Source of the DNA: Gemmiger_A avium | Lineage (GTDB): Bacteria; Bacillota; Clostridia; Oscillospirales; Ruminococcaceae | Length of the DNA stretch: 20,124 nucleotides | Assembly: GCA_019114585.1 (NCBI GenBank) | Contig: DXFE01000121.1 | Location: 1 to 20,124 of the forward strand | Direction of reading: 5' to 3' | In this document: positions 1 through 5,845 of the stretch, piece by piece | Position numbering within the stretch: the first letter of the stretch is position 1 | Layout: every line of letters begins with the position of its first letter | Translations under genes and position numbers: made by a program | Notes under the pieces: generated by a model | The model's input: only the letters and a program-made list of their open reading frames with translations | The model's database searches: none | What the model was told of the DNA's origin: nothing

Positions 1-43
1 GTTAACCGCAGGGTCGTTGGTTCGAGTCCAACTTGGGGAGCCA
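1..43 (+). tRNA. tRNA-Asn (GTT), 3' part, cut by window edge
   Basis: The window opens at the anticodon GTT (1-3) followed by AA, as expected for the anticodon loop of tRNA-Asn. Next come the 3' anticodon stem, a variable loop, a T-arm (GTTGG / CCAAC around the loop TTCGAGT), the 3' acceptor strand TTGGGGA, discriminator G and an encoded CCA at 41-43. The 5' half lies outside the window. The identity rests on the anticodon being the first three bases, which fits the spacing to the T-arm. Confidence 0.88.
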
Positions 44-50
44 TACAAAA

Positions 51-93
51 AGCCCCGGAATTGGCTGTTCAGCCAGATTCCGGGGCTTTTTTT
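51..93 (+). terminator. Rho-independent terminator after tRNA-Asn, also usable on the minus strand
   Basis: An 11-bp perfect stem (51-61 with 77-87) encloses a second small hairpin (TGGCT/AGCCA) and is followed by a run of seven T (87-93). On the minus strand the same stem is followed by TTTTTG, so it can also stop transcription arriving from the convergent sigK gene, which has no clear terminator of its own. Confidence 0.9.
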
Positions 94-185
94 GCTAACA
101 GATAACAACGCCAAAAAACGCTTTCCCCGGCAGGTGCACCCTGCATCTTTTTGCCGCCCTCACAGAGCGGCCCGGCTGCTGTCCA

Positions 186-884
186 TTATTGTGCCTTGCC
201 GGAATACGGCTCTTTCTCCCACCGCCTGCGCAGGGTTTCCACCGCCTTTTTTTCAATGCGGGATACATAGCTGCGGCTGATCCCCAAAATCTGCGCCACC
301 TCGGACTGGGTCAGAGGGGGCTGTCCGGCAAGACCATAGCGCAGGATCAGTACCTGCCGTTCCCGGCCCTGCAGCCCATTCACCAGCTCATGCAAGCGCA
401 GCTGTTCTTCCTGCTGTTCGTAGTCCTCGTCCAAAAGAAAATTGTCGGTCACCACATCCATAACGGTCAGACCGCCCTCCTGATTGTCCAGCGGATCCTG
501 CAGGGAAAGGGCGGTGGGAGTCCGACGCACCTTGCGGAACTGCATCCGCAGTTCATTCTCAATGCACCGGCTGGCGTAGGTGCTGAACCGCGCCTGTTTT
601 TCCGAGTCGAAGCTGTTTACGGCCTTGATCAGTCCAATGGTGCCAATGCTGATCAGGTCGTCCTGGTCGCCAAAGGATGCGTAGTACTTCTTGGCAATAT
701 GCGCCACCAGCCGCAGATTGTGGCGGATGATCCTGTCCCGGGCCTGTGGGTCGCCCGCCCGCAAAGCGCGGAATGCCTCTGCCTCCTGCCGGGGCGAAAG
801 CGGCCGGGGAAAGCTTCCCGCCTCCAGGTGCAGCGCCCAGAAAAGCATGTGGGAAGCGATGTTCTGCAAAAAGACAAACAGCAT
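186..884 (-). CDS. sigK: RNA polymerase sporulation sigma factor SigK
   Basis: A 232-residue sigma-70 family protein that directs RNA polymerase to late mother-cell sporulation genes in spore formers. Region 2 spans about residues 48-118, with the DLISIGTIGLIKAV core-binding segment. Region 4 is at about 165-220, with the helix-turn-helix LTQSEVAQILGISRSYVSRIE. The FPRPLS motif at 25-30 and ISRSYVSRIEK are typical of SigK. The first 24 residues are hydrophobic and match the position of the pro-sequence that SpoIVFB removes in Bacillus; no skin-type element interrupts the gene. AGGAGG (895-900) lies 10 bases before the ATG. The gene is divergent from the HD-domain gene and I see no strong sigma-A promoter. 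SigE/SigF/SigG-type sigma factors are a less likely alternative. Confidence 0.9.
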   Translation of the reverse strand: MLFVFLQNIASHMLFWALHLEAGSFPRPLSPRQEAEAFRALRAGDPQARDRIIRHNLRLVAHIAKKYYASFGDQDDLISIGTIGLIKAVNSFDSEKQARFSTYASRCIENELRMQFRKVRRTPTALSLQDPLDNQEGGLTVMDVVTDNFLLDEDYEQQEEQLRLHELVNGLQGRERQVLILRYGLAGQPPLTQSEVAQILGISRSYVSRIEKKAVETLRRRWEKEPYSGKAQ

Positions 885-914
885 GATGAAAGACCCTCCT
901 TCTGGTGTATGCTA

Positions 915-943
915 TGGCATTCGACGGGCCGATATGCTATACT
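915..943 (+). promoter_or_regulatory. Extended -10 promoter of the HD-domain gene
   Basis: TG-C-TATACT (935-943) is a good extended -10 element about 47 bases before the ATG at 990. The -35 position (915-920, TGGCAT) is poor, as is common for extended -10 promoters. Confidence 0.5.
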
Positions 944-989
944 GTACAGCAAATCGATACCATCGCTTGTGAAAGGAGAGCAATTCTGT

Positions 990-1580
990 ATGGATCCTGT
1001 TCAGCTTCTTGCGTTTCTCCGCCGGATCGAAACCCTGAAAACCAATCCCCGCCATGCCTATACGGCAGGGGGTGTGCGGGAAACGGTGGCCGCGCACAGC
1101 TGGCGCACTGCGCTGCTGGCCATGCTGCTGGCGTCGGAATTTCCGGAACTGGATATGAATAAGGTGATCCGGATGTGTCTGATCCACGATCTGGGCGAGG
1201 CGGTTACCGGGGATATTCCGGCATTTGAAAAGACGGACGAGCACCGCAGTCAGGAACGCTTGGCGCTGGCGCAGCTGGTGGATACCGCTCCGGCTGCCGA
1301 TGCAGCACAGATGCATGCCTTGTTTGCCGAGATGGATGCACTCGGGACTCCGGAAGCGCGGCTATATAAGGCGCTGGACCGGATTGAGGCGGTGATCCAG
1401 CACAACGAGTCGGACATTGCAACCTGGATTCCGCTGGAATACCAGCTGCAGCAGACCTACGGCTGGGAGAACCTGGAAGAGTTCCCGGCCATGCTGGCGC
1501 TTCGCAGGCAGGTCCTGGCGGATACACAGGAGAAGATCCGGGCGGCAGGCGGTGAGCCGGAGACGCAACAGGACCAGTAA
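990..1580 (+). CDS. HD-domain phosphohydrolase, YfbR/HDDC2-type 5'-deoxynucleotidase-like
   Basis: A 196-residue soluble protein with the HD metal-site residues in order: H36 (AAHSW), H66-D67 (HDLGE) and D130 (ALDRIE), plus the GDIP segment at 74-77. This spacing matches the YfbR/HDDC2 family, whose studied members dephosphorylate (deoxy)nucleoside monophosphates. The substrate here is inferred only. The frame is open much further upstream, but that part is antisense to sigK. The ATG at 990 has AGGAG about 10 bases upstream and begins the family's N-terminal helix. It is a single-gene unit with its own extended -10 promoter and a terminator just after the stop codon. The last ten or so residues are polar and probably disordered. 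Confidence 0.85.
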   Translation: MDPVQLLAFLRRIETLKTNPRHAYTAGGVRETVAAHSWRTALLAMLLASEFPELDMNKVIRMCLIHDLGEAVTGDIPAFEKTDEHRSQERLALAQLVDTAPAADAAQMHALFAEMDALGTPEARLYKALDRIEAVIQHNESDIATWIPLEYQLQQTYGWENLEEFPAMLALRRQVLADTQEKIRAAGGEPETQQDQ

Positions 1581-1590
1581 AACACAGAAA

Positions 1591-1633
1591 AACCAGGAAC
1601 GATCCCTCCGGCGGGAAATGTTCCTGGCTTTTA
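1591..1633 (+). terminator. Rho-independent terminator of the HD-domain gene, bidirectional
   Basis: CCAGGAAC (1593-1600) pairs with GTTCCTGG (1620-1627), with an inner TCCC/GGGA helix, followed by CTTTTATT. On the minus strand the stem is followed by TTTTTCTGTGTTTT, so it may also serve the convergent phosphatase gene ending at 1715. A smaller minus-strand hairpin (CCCGG-CAG-CCGGG at 1649-1661, then TTTT) could assist. Confidence 0.8.
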
Positions 1634-1714
1634 TTGTATGCGCCAAAACCCGGCAGCCGGGCAGGAGAGGAGAGACCCGCCGGCTTGCCGTCTTATGCGC
1701 GGATACAGGCTGAG

Positions 1715-2824
1715 TTATGCGGCCAGTTCAAAGGTCAGCTGCACAGGGTTATGGTCACTGAACGCAAAATCCGTGTCCAGGTTTTCCGCCTTGGCAATCA
1801 CGTTGTCCGACACGGCAAATCCATCCACCACCGTTGTGTAGTTGACCCCTTTTTCGTAGGGAATGTCCGCCCCGCGGCAGGTAGGCACAGAAAAACCGTT
1901 GTCTGCCTGCACAAAAGAGAAGTGCTCCGGAAGATCGCTGTCACCCAGCGACTGTACCCAGCCGGGGAACTGCTGCTGAGAGGGGAACGCCAGTTCGGTG
2001 CCATACAGGGCGTGGTTGAAGTCGCCGCCCGCGATCACATAGTTCCCGGCGGCGTATTCTTCTTCCAAGACCTGGCACAGCAGTTCCAGCTGCTGCGCCC
2101 GGATGATACCGCCGCTGTCGTAAGCGGACATATGGCTGTGGATCAGCACCAGCTGCCGGTCGGTGCCCTCCACGGGCAGCCGCATGACCGAAAAACACCG
2201 GTCCAGATCGGTAAATTTGATGAAGAAGTTATCGTCAATAGGGTAGCTGCGGCGCACCGCATCGGATACAGAGTACCGGGTCAGGGTCAGCAGACCGGCG
2301 GTTACCGCGCCGTGATGGTCGTTCAGCGGGTACGCCAGATAGCCGCTGTGAAAATTTTCCGCCCAGGTGTAACCATAGCCGGGAAAAGCTTCGGCGACCA
2401 TTTCCCGCTGGTCTACCTGATAGCTGCGGTGGGAATCCCGGTCAACTTCCTGGAAAAGCAAAAAATCCGCATCCAGCGGCTGCAGAGTTTCCAGCGCCAG
2501 GGTAGTGTTGGCCAATACGTCCTCCTGGCTTCGGGCCTTGCCGTATATCCCCTGGGTGGGGGTTCCGTCCTCCATAACGCCGGTGTCCATAAAAAAGGAG
2601 TACTCCGGCCCGTACGCGCCGAATCCCAGATTGCAGCTTATGGCGGTATAGGGGGTGTCCGTCTGCAGCGTCGTCTCCTGTGGGGTAACGACCTCCAGCG
2701 GGATTCCGTCCTCAATGCGGTAGTATTGCAGCTGCAGATACCCGATGTACCCACCAACTGCCAGTACCAGAACTGCCACAAGTGCCCCGCAGACCAGTGC
2801 GGCGCGTTTCAGATGTTTTTTCAT
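1715..2824 (-). CDS. Membrane-anchored endonuclease/exonuclease/phosphatase family protein
   Basis: A 369-residue protein with one N-terminal transmembrane segment (about 7-30) that acts as an uncleaved anchor or signal, followed by an extracytoplasmic EEP (DNase I/sphingomyelinase-like) domain. All key EEP motifs are visible: N65 in SCNLGFG, E126 in LFQEVD, H229 in LIHSH, D268/N270 in GGDFN, D334 in VVDGF and D357-H358 in SDHNP. It should therefore be a Mg-dependent phosphodiesterase or phosphatase. An outward location suggests extracellular nucleic acid, phospholipid or inositol-phosphate substrates, but the sequence does not say which. The ATG at 2824 is chosen for GGAGG 5 bases upstream and the charged MKKHLKR start; the frame extends 30 codons further upstream through a terminator hairpin and is unlikely to be used. 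Confidence 0.88.
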   Translation of the reverse strand: MKKHLKRAALVCGALVAVLVLAVGGYIGYLQLQYYRIEDGIPLEVVTPQETTLQTDTPYTAISCNLGFGAYGPEYSFFMDTGVMEDGTPTQGIYGKARSQEDVLANTTLALETLQPLDADFLLFQEVDRDSHRSYQVDQREMVAEAFPGYGYTWAENFHSGYLAYPLNDHHGAVTAGLLTLTRYSVSDAVRRSYPIDDNFFIKFTDLDRCFSVMRLPVEGTDRQLVLIHSHMSAYDSGGIIRAQQLELLCQVLEEEYAAGNYVIAGGDFNHALYGTELAFPSQQQFPGWVQSLGDSDLPEHFSFVQADNGFSVPTCRGADIPYEKGVNYTTVVDGFAVSDNVIAKAENLDTDFAFSDHNPVQLTFELAA

Positions 2825-2845
2825 TGCTGCCTCCGTTCTATACAT

Positions 2846-2885
2846 AAAAAAGCGCAGCACAAACCAGACGGTTCTGTGCTGCGCT
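2846..2885 (-). terminator. Terminator hairpin in the leader of the phosphatase gene
   Basis: AGCGCAGCACA (2851-2861) and TGTGCTGCGCT (2875-2885) form a perfect 11-bp stem. On the minus strand it is followed at once by six T (2846-2851) and then, 22 bases on, by the ATG at 2824. There is no T-run on the plus side, so it acts on minus-strand transcription. It is either a leader attenuator or the end of a short upstream transcript. Confidence 0.75.
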
Positions 2886-3109
2886 CTGTCTCTCGCACAC
2901 TGTTTTATTATCATACAGGAAAGCGGCGCAAAAGGCTATTCGCATGAAGCATGAAATCATTCCTGCAAATTTGGTGGTTTTGCCCTGTGCACATCTTACA
3001 AATGCGAGAAAAACTTTTTGACGTGTGGCATAAAAAACAAGAGGGAAAATCCGGGCGAACGGGAATATGCTTCTGCAAAACAAAACCTGGAACATGTCTC
3101 GATGGCAAA

Positions 3110-3153
3110 ATTGACAAAACAAAGGGCCGCCCTTTGCGCAAAGGACGGCCCTT
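3110..3153 (-). terminator. Rho-independent terminator of ilvA
   Basis: AAGGGCCG-c-CCTTT, loop GCGC, then AAAGG-a-CGGCCCTT (about 3122-3152) forms a long GC-rich hairpin with one internal mismatch. On the minus strand it is followed by TTTGTTTTGTC. It lies just downstream of the ilvA stop at 3165. Confidence 0.85.
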
Positions 3154-3164
3154 ATACAATGCTG

Positions 3165-4370
3165 TTATACCCGTTCGGTGACCAGTTTGAAGCCTGCCTT
3201 GGTCAATTCCTCGCGGATCTGCTCGATCTGGTCCCGATCGCGGGTTTCCAGCCCCAGCTTCAGGAAACAGCTGGTGATGGACATGCTGGTGTCGCCCCGG
3301 TCGTGGTGTACGCTTACCACGTTCGCGCCGCAGCGGCTGATGATCTCGCTGACCCCCTGCAGCTGGCCGGGCTTGTCCTCCAGCGCAATGGTCAGGTTGG
3401 CGTTCCGCCCGCTCATCACAAGGCCGCGGGTGATCACCCGGTTCAGGATATTCACGTCGATGTTGCCGCCGCTCACCACGCAGACAGCTTTCTTGCCTTC
3501 CAGCGGCAGCTTGCCGAACATGGCCGCAGCCACGCTTACCGCACCGGCGCCCTCGGCAATCAGTTTCTGCTTCTCGATCAGGGCCAGCACAGCGGCGGCA
3601 ATCTCGTCCTCGGTTACCGTTACGACCTCGTCCACATACTTTTCTACCATGGCAAAGGTGGTGTCACCGGGGTGTTTTACCGCAATGCCGTCGGCAAAGG
3701 TGGATACGGTGTCCAGAGTGATCTGGTTGTGTTCCTTTACGCTGTTGAACATGCTGGGGGCGCCCGCCGCCTGTACGCCGTACACCTTGCATTCCGGCTT
3801 CAGGCTCTTGATGGCAAACGCTACGCCGCTGATCAGGCCGCCGCCGCCGATAGGCACAATCACCGCGTCCACATCGGCCAGCTGATCCAGAATTTCCAGA
3901 CCGATGGTGCCCTGTCCGGCAATCACTTCGTCATCGTCAAAGGGATGGATGAAGGTGGCGCCGGTCTCTTCCTGCAGGCGGCAGGCGTAGGCGTAGGCAT
4001 CGTCGTAGGCGCCCTTTACCAGCTGCACTTTGGCGCCCAGACGCTTGGTGTTCTCCACCTTGCTGATGGGGGCCCCGTCCGGCATGCAGATGGTGCTGGG
4101 GATACCGCTCTTGGTGGCGGCCAGCGCCACACCCTGGGCATGGTTGCCGGCGCTGCAGGCCACAATCCCCCGGGCCTTTTCCTCTTCGGAAAGCTGGCTG
4201 ATTTTATAGTAGGCTCCCCGCAGTTTGAAGCTGCCGGTCACCTGCAGATTCTCGGTTTTCAGGTACAGCTGGGCGTCCGGGCACAGATTGGGTGCGGCAA
4301 TCAGGTCGGTCTTGCGGGCCACCTCTTTCAGCACAAACGCAGCGTGGTAGATACGGTCCAAGGTCAACAT
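3165..4370 (-). CDS. ilvA: Threonine ammonia-lyase (threonine dehydratase), single ACT domain
   Basis: A PLP enzyme of 401 residues that deaminates threonine to 2-oxobutyrate, either for isoleucine synthesis or for threonine fermentation. K49 in TGSFKLRGA is the Schiff-base lysine, SAGNHAQG (73-80) binds the substrate carboxylate and GGGGL (175-179) holds the PLP phosphate. One C-terminal ACT domain (about 325-401, starting NLTIALEDKPGQL) makes it the medium-length form rather than the two-ACT biosynthetic IlvA or the short catabolic TdcB. No other isoleucine genes are near, so the pathway is not decided by context. The ATG at 4370 follows AGAGGGG by about 10 bases. The transcript starts from a promoter only about 50 bases upstream, leaving no room for a T-box leader. 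Confidence 0.93.
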   Translation of the reverse strand: MLTLDRIYHAAFVLKEVARKTDLIAAPNLCPDAQLYLKTENLQVTGSFKLRGAYYKISQLSEEEKARGIVACSAGNHAQGVALAATKSGIPSTICMPDGAPISKVENTKRLGAKVQLVKGAYDDAYAYACRLQEETGATFIHPFDDDEVIAGQGTIGLEILDQLADVDAVIVPIGGGGLISGVAFAIKSLKPECKVYGVQAAGAPSMFNSVKEHNQITLDTVSTFADGIAVKHPGDTTFAMVEKYVDEVVTVTEDEIAAAVLALIEKQKLIAEGAGAVSVAAAMFGKLPLEGKKAVCVVSGGNIDVNILNRVITRGLVMSGRNANLTIALEDKPGQLQGVSEIISRCGANVVSVHHDRGDTSMSITSCFLKLGLETRDRDQIEQIREELTKAGFKLVTERV

Positions 4371-4423
4371 ACGGTAAAGGCCCCTCTCTGAATGGTCGTT
4401 TCTTGGCAGATTTAATAATCTTT

Positions 4424-4452
4424 ACCCTACAACATTCATGCACTTTTGTCAA
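4424..4452 (-). promoter_or_regulatory. Sigma-A promoter of ilvA
   Basis: On the minus strand a perfect -35 TTGACA (4447-4452) is followed after exactly 17 bases by TAGGGT (4424-4429). The implied leader is about 47 bases. Confidence 0.7.
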
Positions 4453-4460
4453 GTAGCGGC

Positions 4461-4490
4461 TTGAAGCGAAGGGGGAGCCCGCGGTATAAT
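4461..4490 (+). promoter_or_regulatory. Sigma-A promoter of the DUF815 gene
   Basis: TTGAAG (4461-4466), an 18-base spacer and a perfect TATAAT (4485-4490) lie 56 bases before the start codon. Its -35 box is 8 bases from the -35 box of the divergent ilvA promoter. Confidence 0.8.
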
Positions 4491-4545
4491 GAAACCATTC
4501 CCACGGCGGGATTGTATGCCTGCTGCGGAGAGGGAGGGATAGGAT

Positions 4546-5733
4546 TTGCAGATTCGACCGATCGCCTTGCGGATGCGGGGCCTGGTGATCTTCCGCGGGC
4601 TGCTGGAAGACCCGGTGGTGGCCCGCCTGCTGGCCTTGCTGGAATGTGACCCCGCGGATGAAATTGCCTTTGCTGACGCCTACGGCGCGTTTTGCGCGGC
4701 GCTGTTTCCCCATACGCTGGATTGGGGACGATACTTAAAGGAAGCGGTTCTCCAGCAGGAGGACCTGTACGTGGTGCGGCATTGCGGCCCCGGCGGGGCG
4801 CCGGAGGGGATGCGTGCCATGCTGGACAGTGAACTGACATTCTTGAGCCGTCTTACCGCCCTGGCAAGCGACGAGGTACTGGCGACAACGCCCCGGCTGG
4901 AATTCCTGCCCCGGTGGAGCGCAACCCCAGCGGATCTGACGGCCGCCTATGAAGCGCGTCTGGCCAACGTGGGCCGTACCGGCTACGGAATGTTTGCCCG
5001 GTATCATGTGTTTACCGTCAAGGACGGCAAACTGATCCCGGTGGAGCATCCGGATCCCCAGCGGCTGGATCAGCTGCCCGGCTATGAGGCCGAGCGGGAA
5101 AAGGTGGTGGCCAACACCCGGGCCTTGCTGGCTGGTCAGCCTGCCAACAACGTGCTGCTGTATGGTGATGCGGGCACCGGTAAATCCAGCGCCATCAAGG
5201 CCATTGCCAACCGGTTTGCGCCGGAGGGCCTGCGCCTGGTGGAGGTGAAAAAGCACCAGTTGTACCAGATTCCCCGGCTGATGGATTCGCTGGCCGCCAA
5301 CCCGCTGAAATTCATCCTCTTTATTGATGATTTGAGCTTTGCCGCCAACGACGACAATTTTGCCGCCCTCAAAGCCATTCTGGAGGGCAGCGTGGGCGGC
5401 CGCAGCAGCAACATCGCGGTCTATGCCACCAGCAACCGCCGCCATCTGATTAAGGAGACCCTGTCCGACCGGGAGGGGGATGACATCCACCACGCCGATA
5501 CCATGCAGGAACTGATGAGCCTGTCGGCCCGGTTTGGCCTGACCGTCACCTTTACCCGCCCGGATAAGGAGCGGTTCTCCCGCATTGTGCAGGACCTGGC
5601 CGCCCAGTACGGCGTGGATCAGCCTGCCGACCAGCTGCTGACCCGTGCGGAGGCGTTTGCCATCCGGGCGGGCGGCCGCAGCCCGCGGGTGGCCCGCCAG
5701 TTTATCGAAATGTGCAAAGCAGGGGTGCTGTAA
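4546..5733 (+). CDS. DUF815-family AAA+ ATPase
   Basis: A 395-residue protein with a helical N-terminal half (about 1-180) and a C-terminal AAA+ module. Walker A is GDAGTGKS (207-214), Walker B FILFIDD (256-262), a sensor-1 like YATSN lies at 293-297 and a sensor-2 like GGRSPRVARQF at 377-387. This layout is that of the DUF815 proteins, whose biochemical role is not established to my knowledge. The start is a TTG (4546) with GGAGGG 7 bases before it. The first in-frame ATG, at 4573 (residue 10), has a poorer ribosome site and would trim little. It has its own promoter and terminator. A second AAA+ gene, the Clp-type unfoldase, lies directly downstream but beyond the terminator, so a shared role is only a possibility. 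Confidence 0.85.
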   Translation: MQIRPIALRMRGLVIFRGLLEDPVVARLLALLECDPADEIAFADAYGAFCAALFPHTLDWGRYLKEAVLQQEDLYVVRHCGPGGAPEGMRAMLDSELTFLSRLTALASDEVLATTPRLEFLPRWSATPADLTAAYEARLANVGRTGYGMFARYHVFTVKDGKLIPVEHPDPQRLDQLPGYEAEREKVVANTRALLAGQPANNVLLYGDAGTGKSSAIKAIANRFAPEGLRLVEVKKHQLYQIPRLMDSLAANPLKFILFIDDLSFAANDDNFAALKAILEGSVGGRSSNIAVYATSNRRHLIKETLSDREGDDIHHADTMQELMSLSARFGLTVTFTRPDKERFSRIVQDLAAQYGVDQPADQLLTRAEAFAIRAGGRSPRVARQFIEMCKAGVL

Positions 5734-5737
5734 ACCC

Positions 5738-5771
5738 AAATGCCCGCCGGTGTCTCCAACGGGCATTTTTT
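5738..5771 (+). terminator. Rho-independent terminator after the DUF815 gene
   Basis: AAATGCCCG (5738-5746) pairs with CGGGCATTT (5760-5768) and runs into six T (5766-5771). It separates the DUF815 gene from the Clp-type gene. Confidence 0.88.
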
Positions 5772-5845
5772 GCGCCCTGCTGATTGAAGCGCCGCTGCAG
5801 CGTCCATACTCCGGATGTAATCTTTTGCCATCGGAGGAAACGATC

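Larger units (their letters stand above)
2825..3164. other. 340-base intergenic region, no gene seen
   Basis: This AT-richer gap lies between two minus-strand genes. It holds two minus-strand terminator hairpins: one after ilvA at 3110-3153 and one just upstream of the phosphatase gene at 2846-2885. A weak minus-strand -10 (TATGAT, 2920-2925) without a clear -35 may start the phosphatase transcript. I recognise no riboswitch, 6S RNA or coding frame with a ribosome site in the rest of the gap. Confidence 0.5.

Noticed and set aside
906..911. CATACA (minus strand), resembling a SigE -10 box upstream of sigK
   Set aside because: The start of transcription would fall within the AGGAGG site, and no -35 fits at the right distance.
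4371..4423. T-box or leader attenuator before ilvA
   Set aside because: The leader from the TTGACA promoter is only about 47 bases, too short for a T-box, and has no terminator hairpin.
5772..5845. Search for CtsR or CIRCE heat-shock operators upstream of the Clp-type gene
   Set aside because: Neither the heptad repeat nor the TTAGCACTC dyad is present; only a weak TTGAAG-15-CATACT pair is seen.
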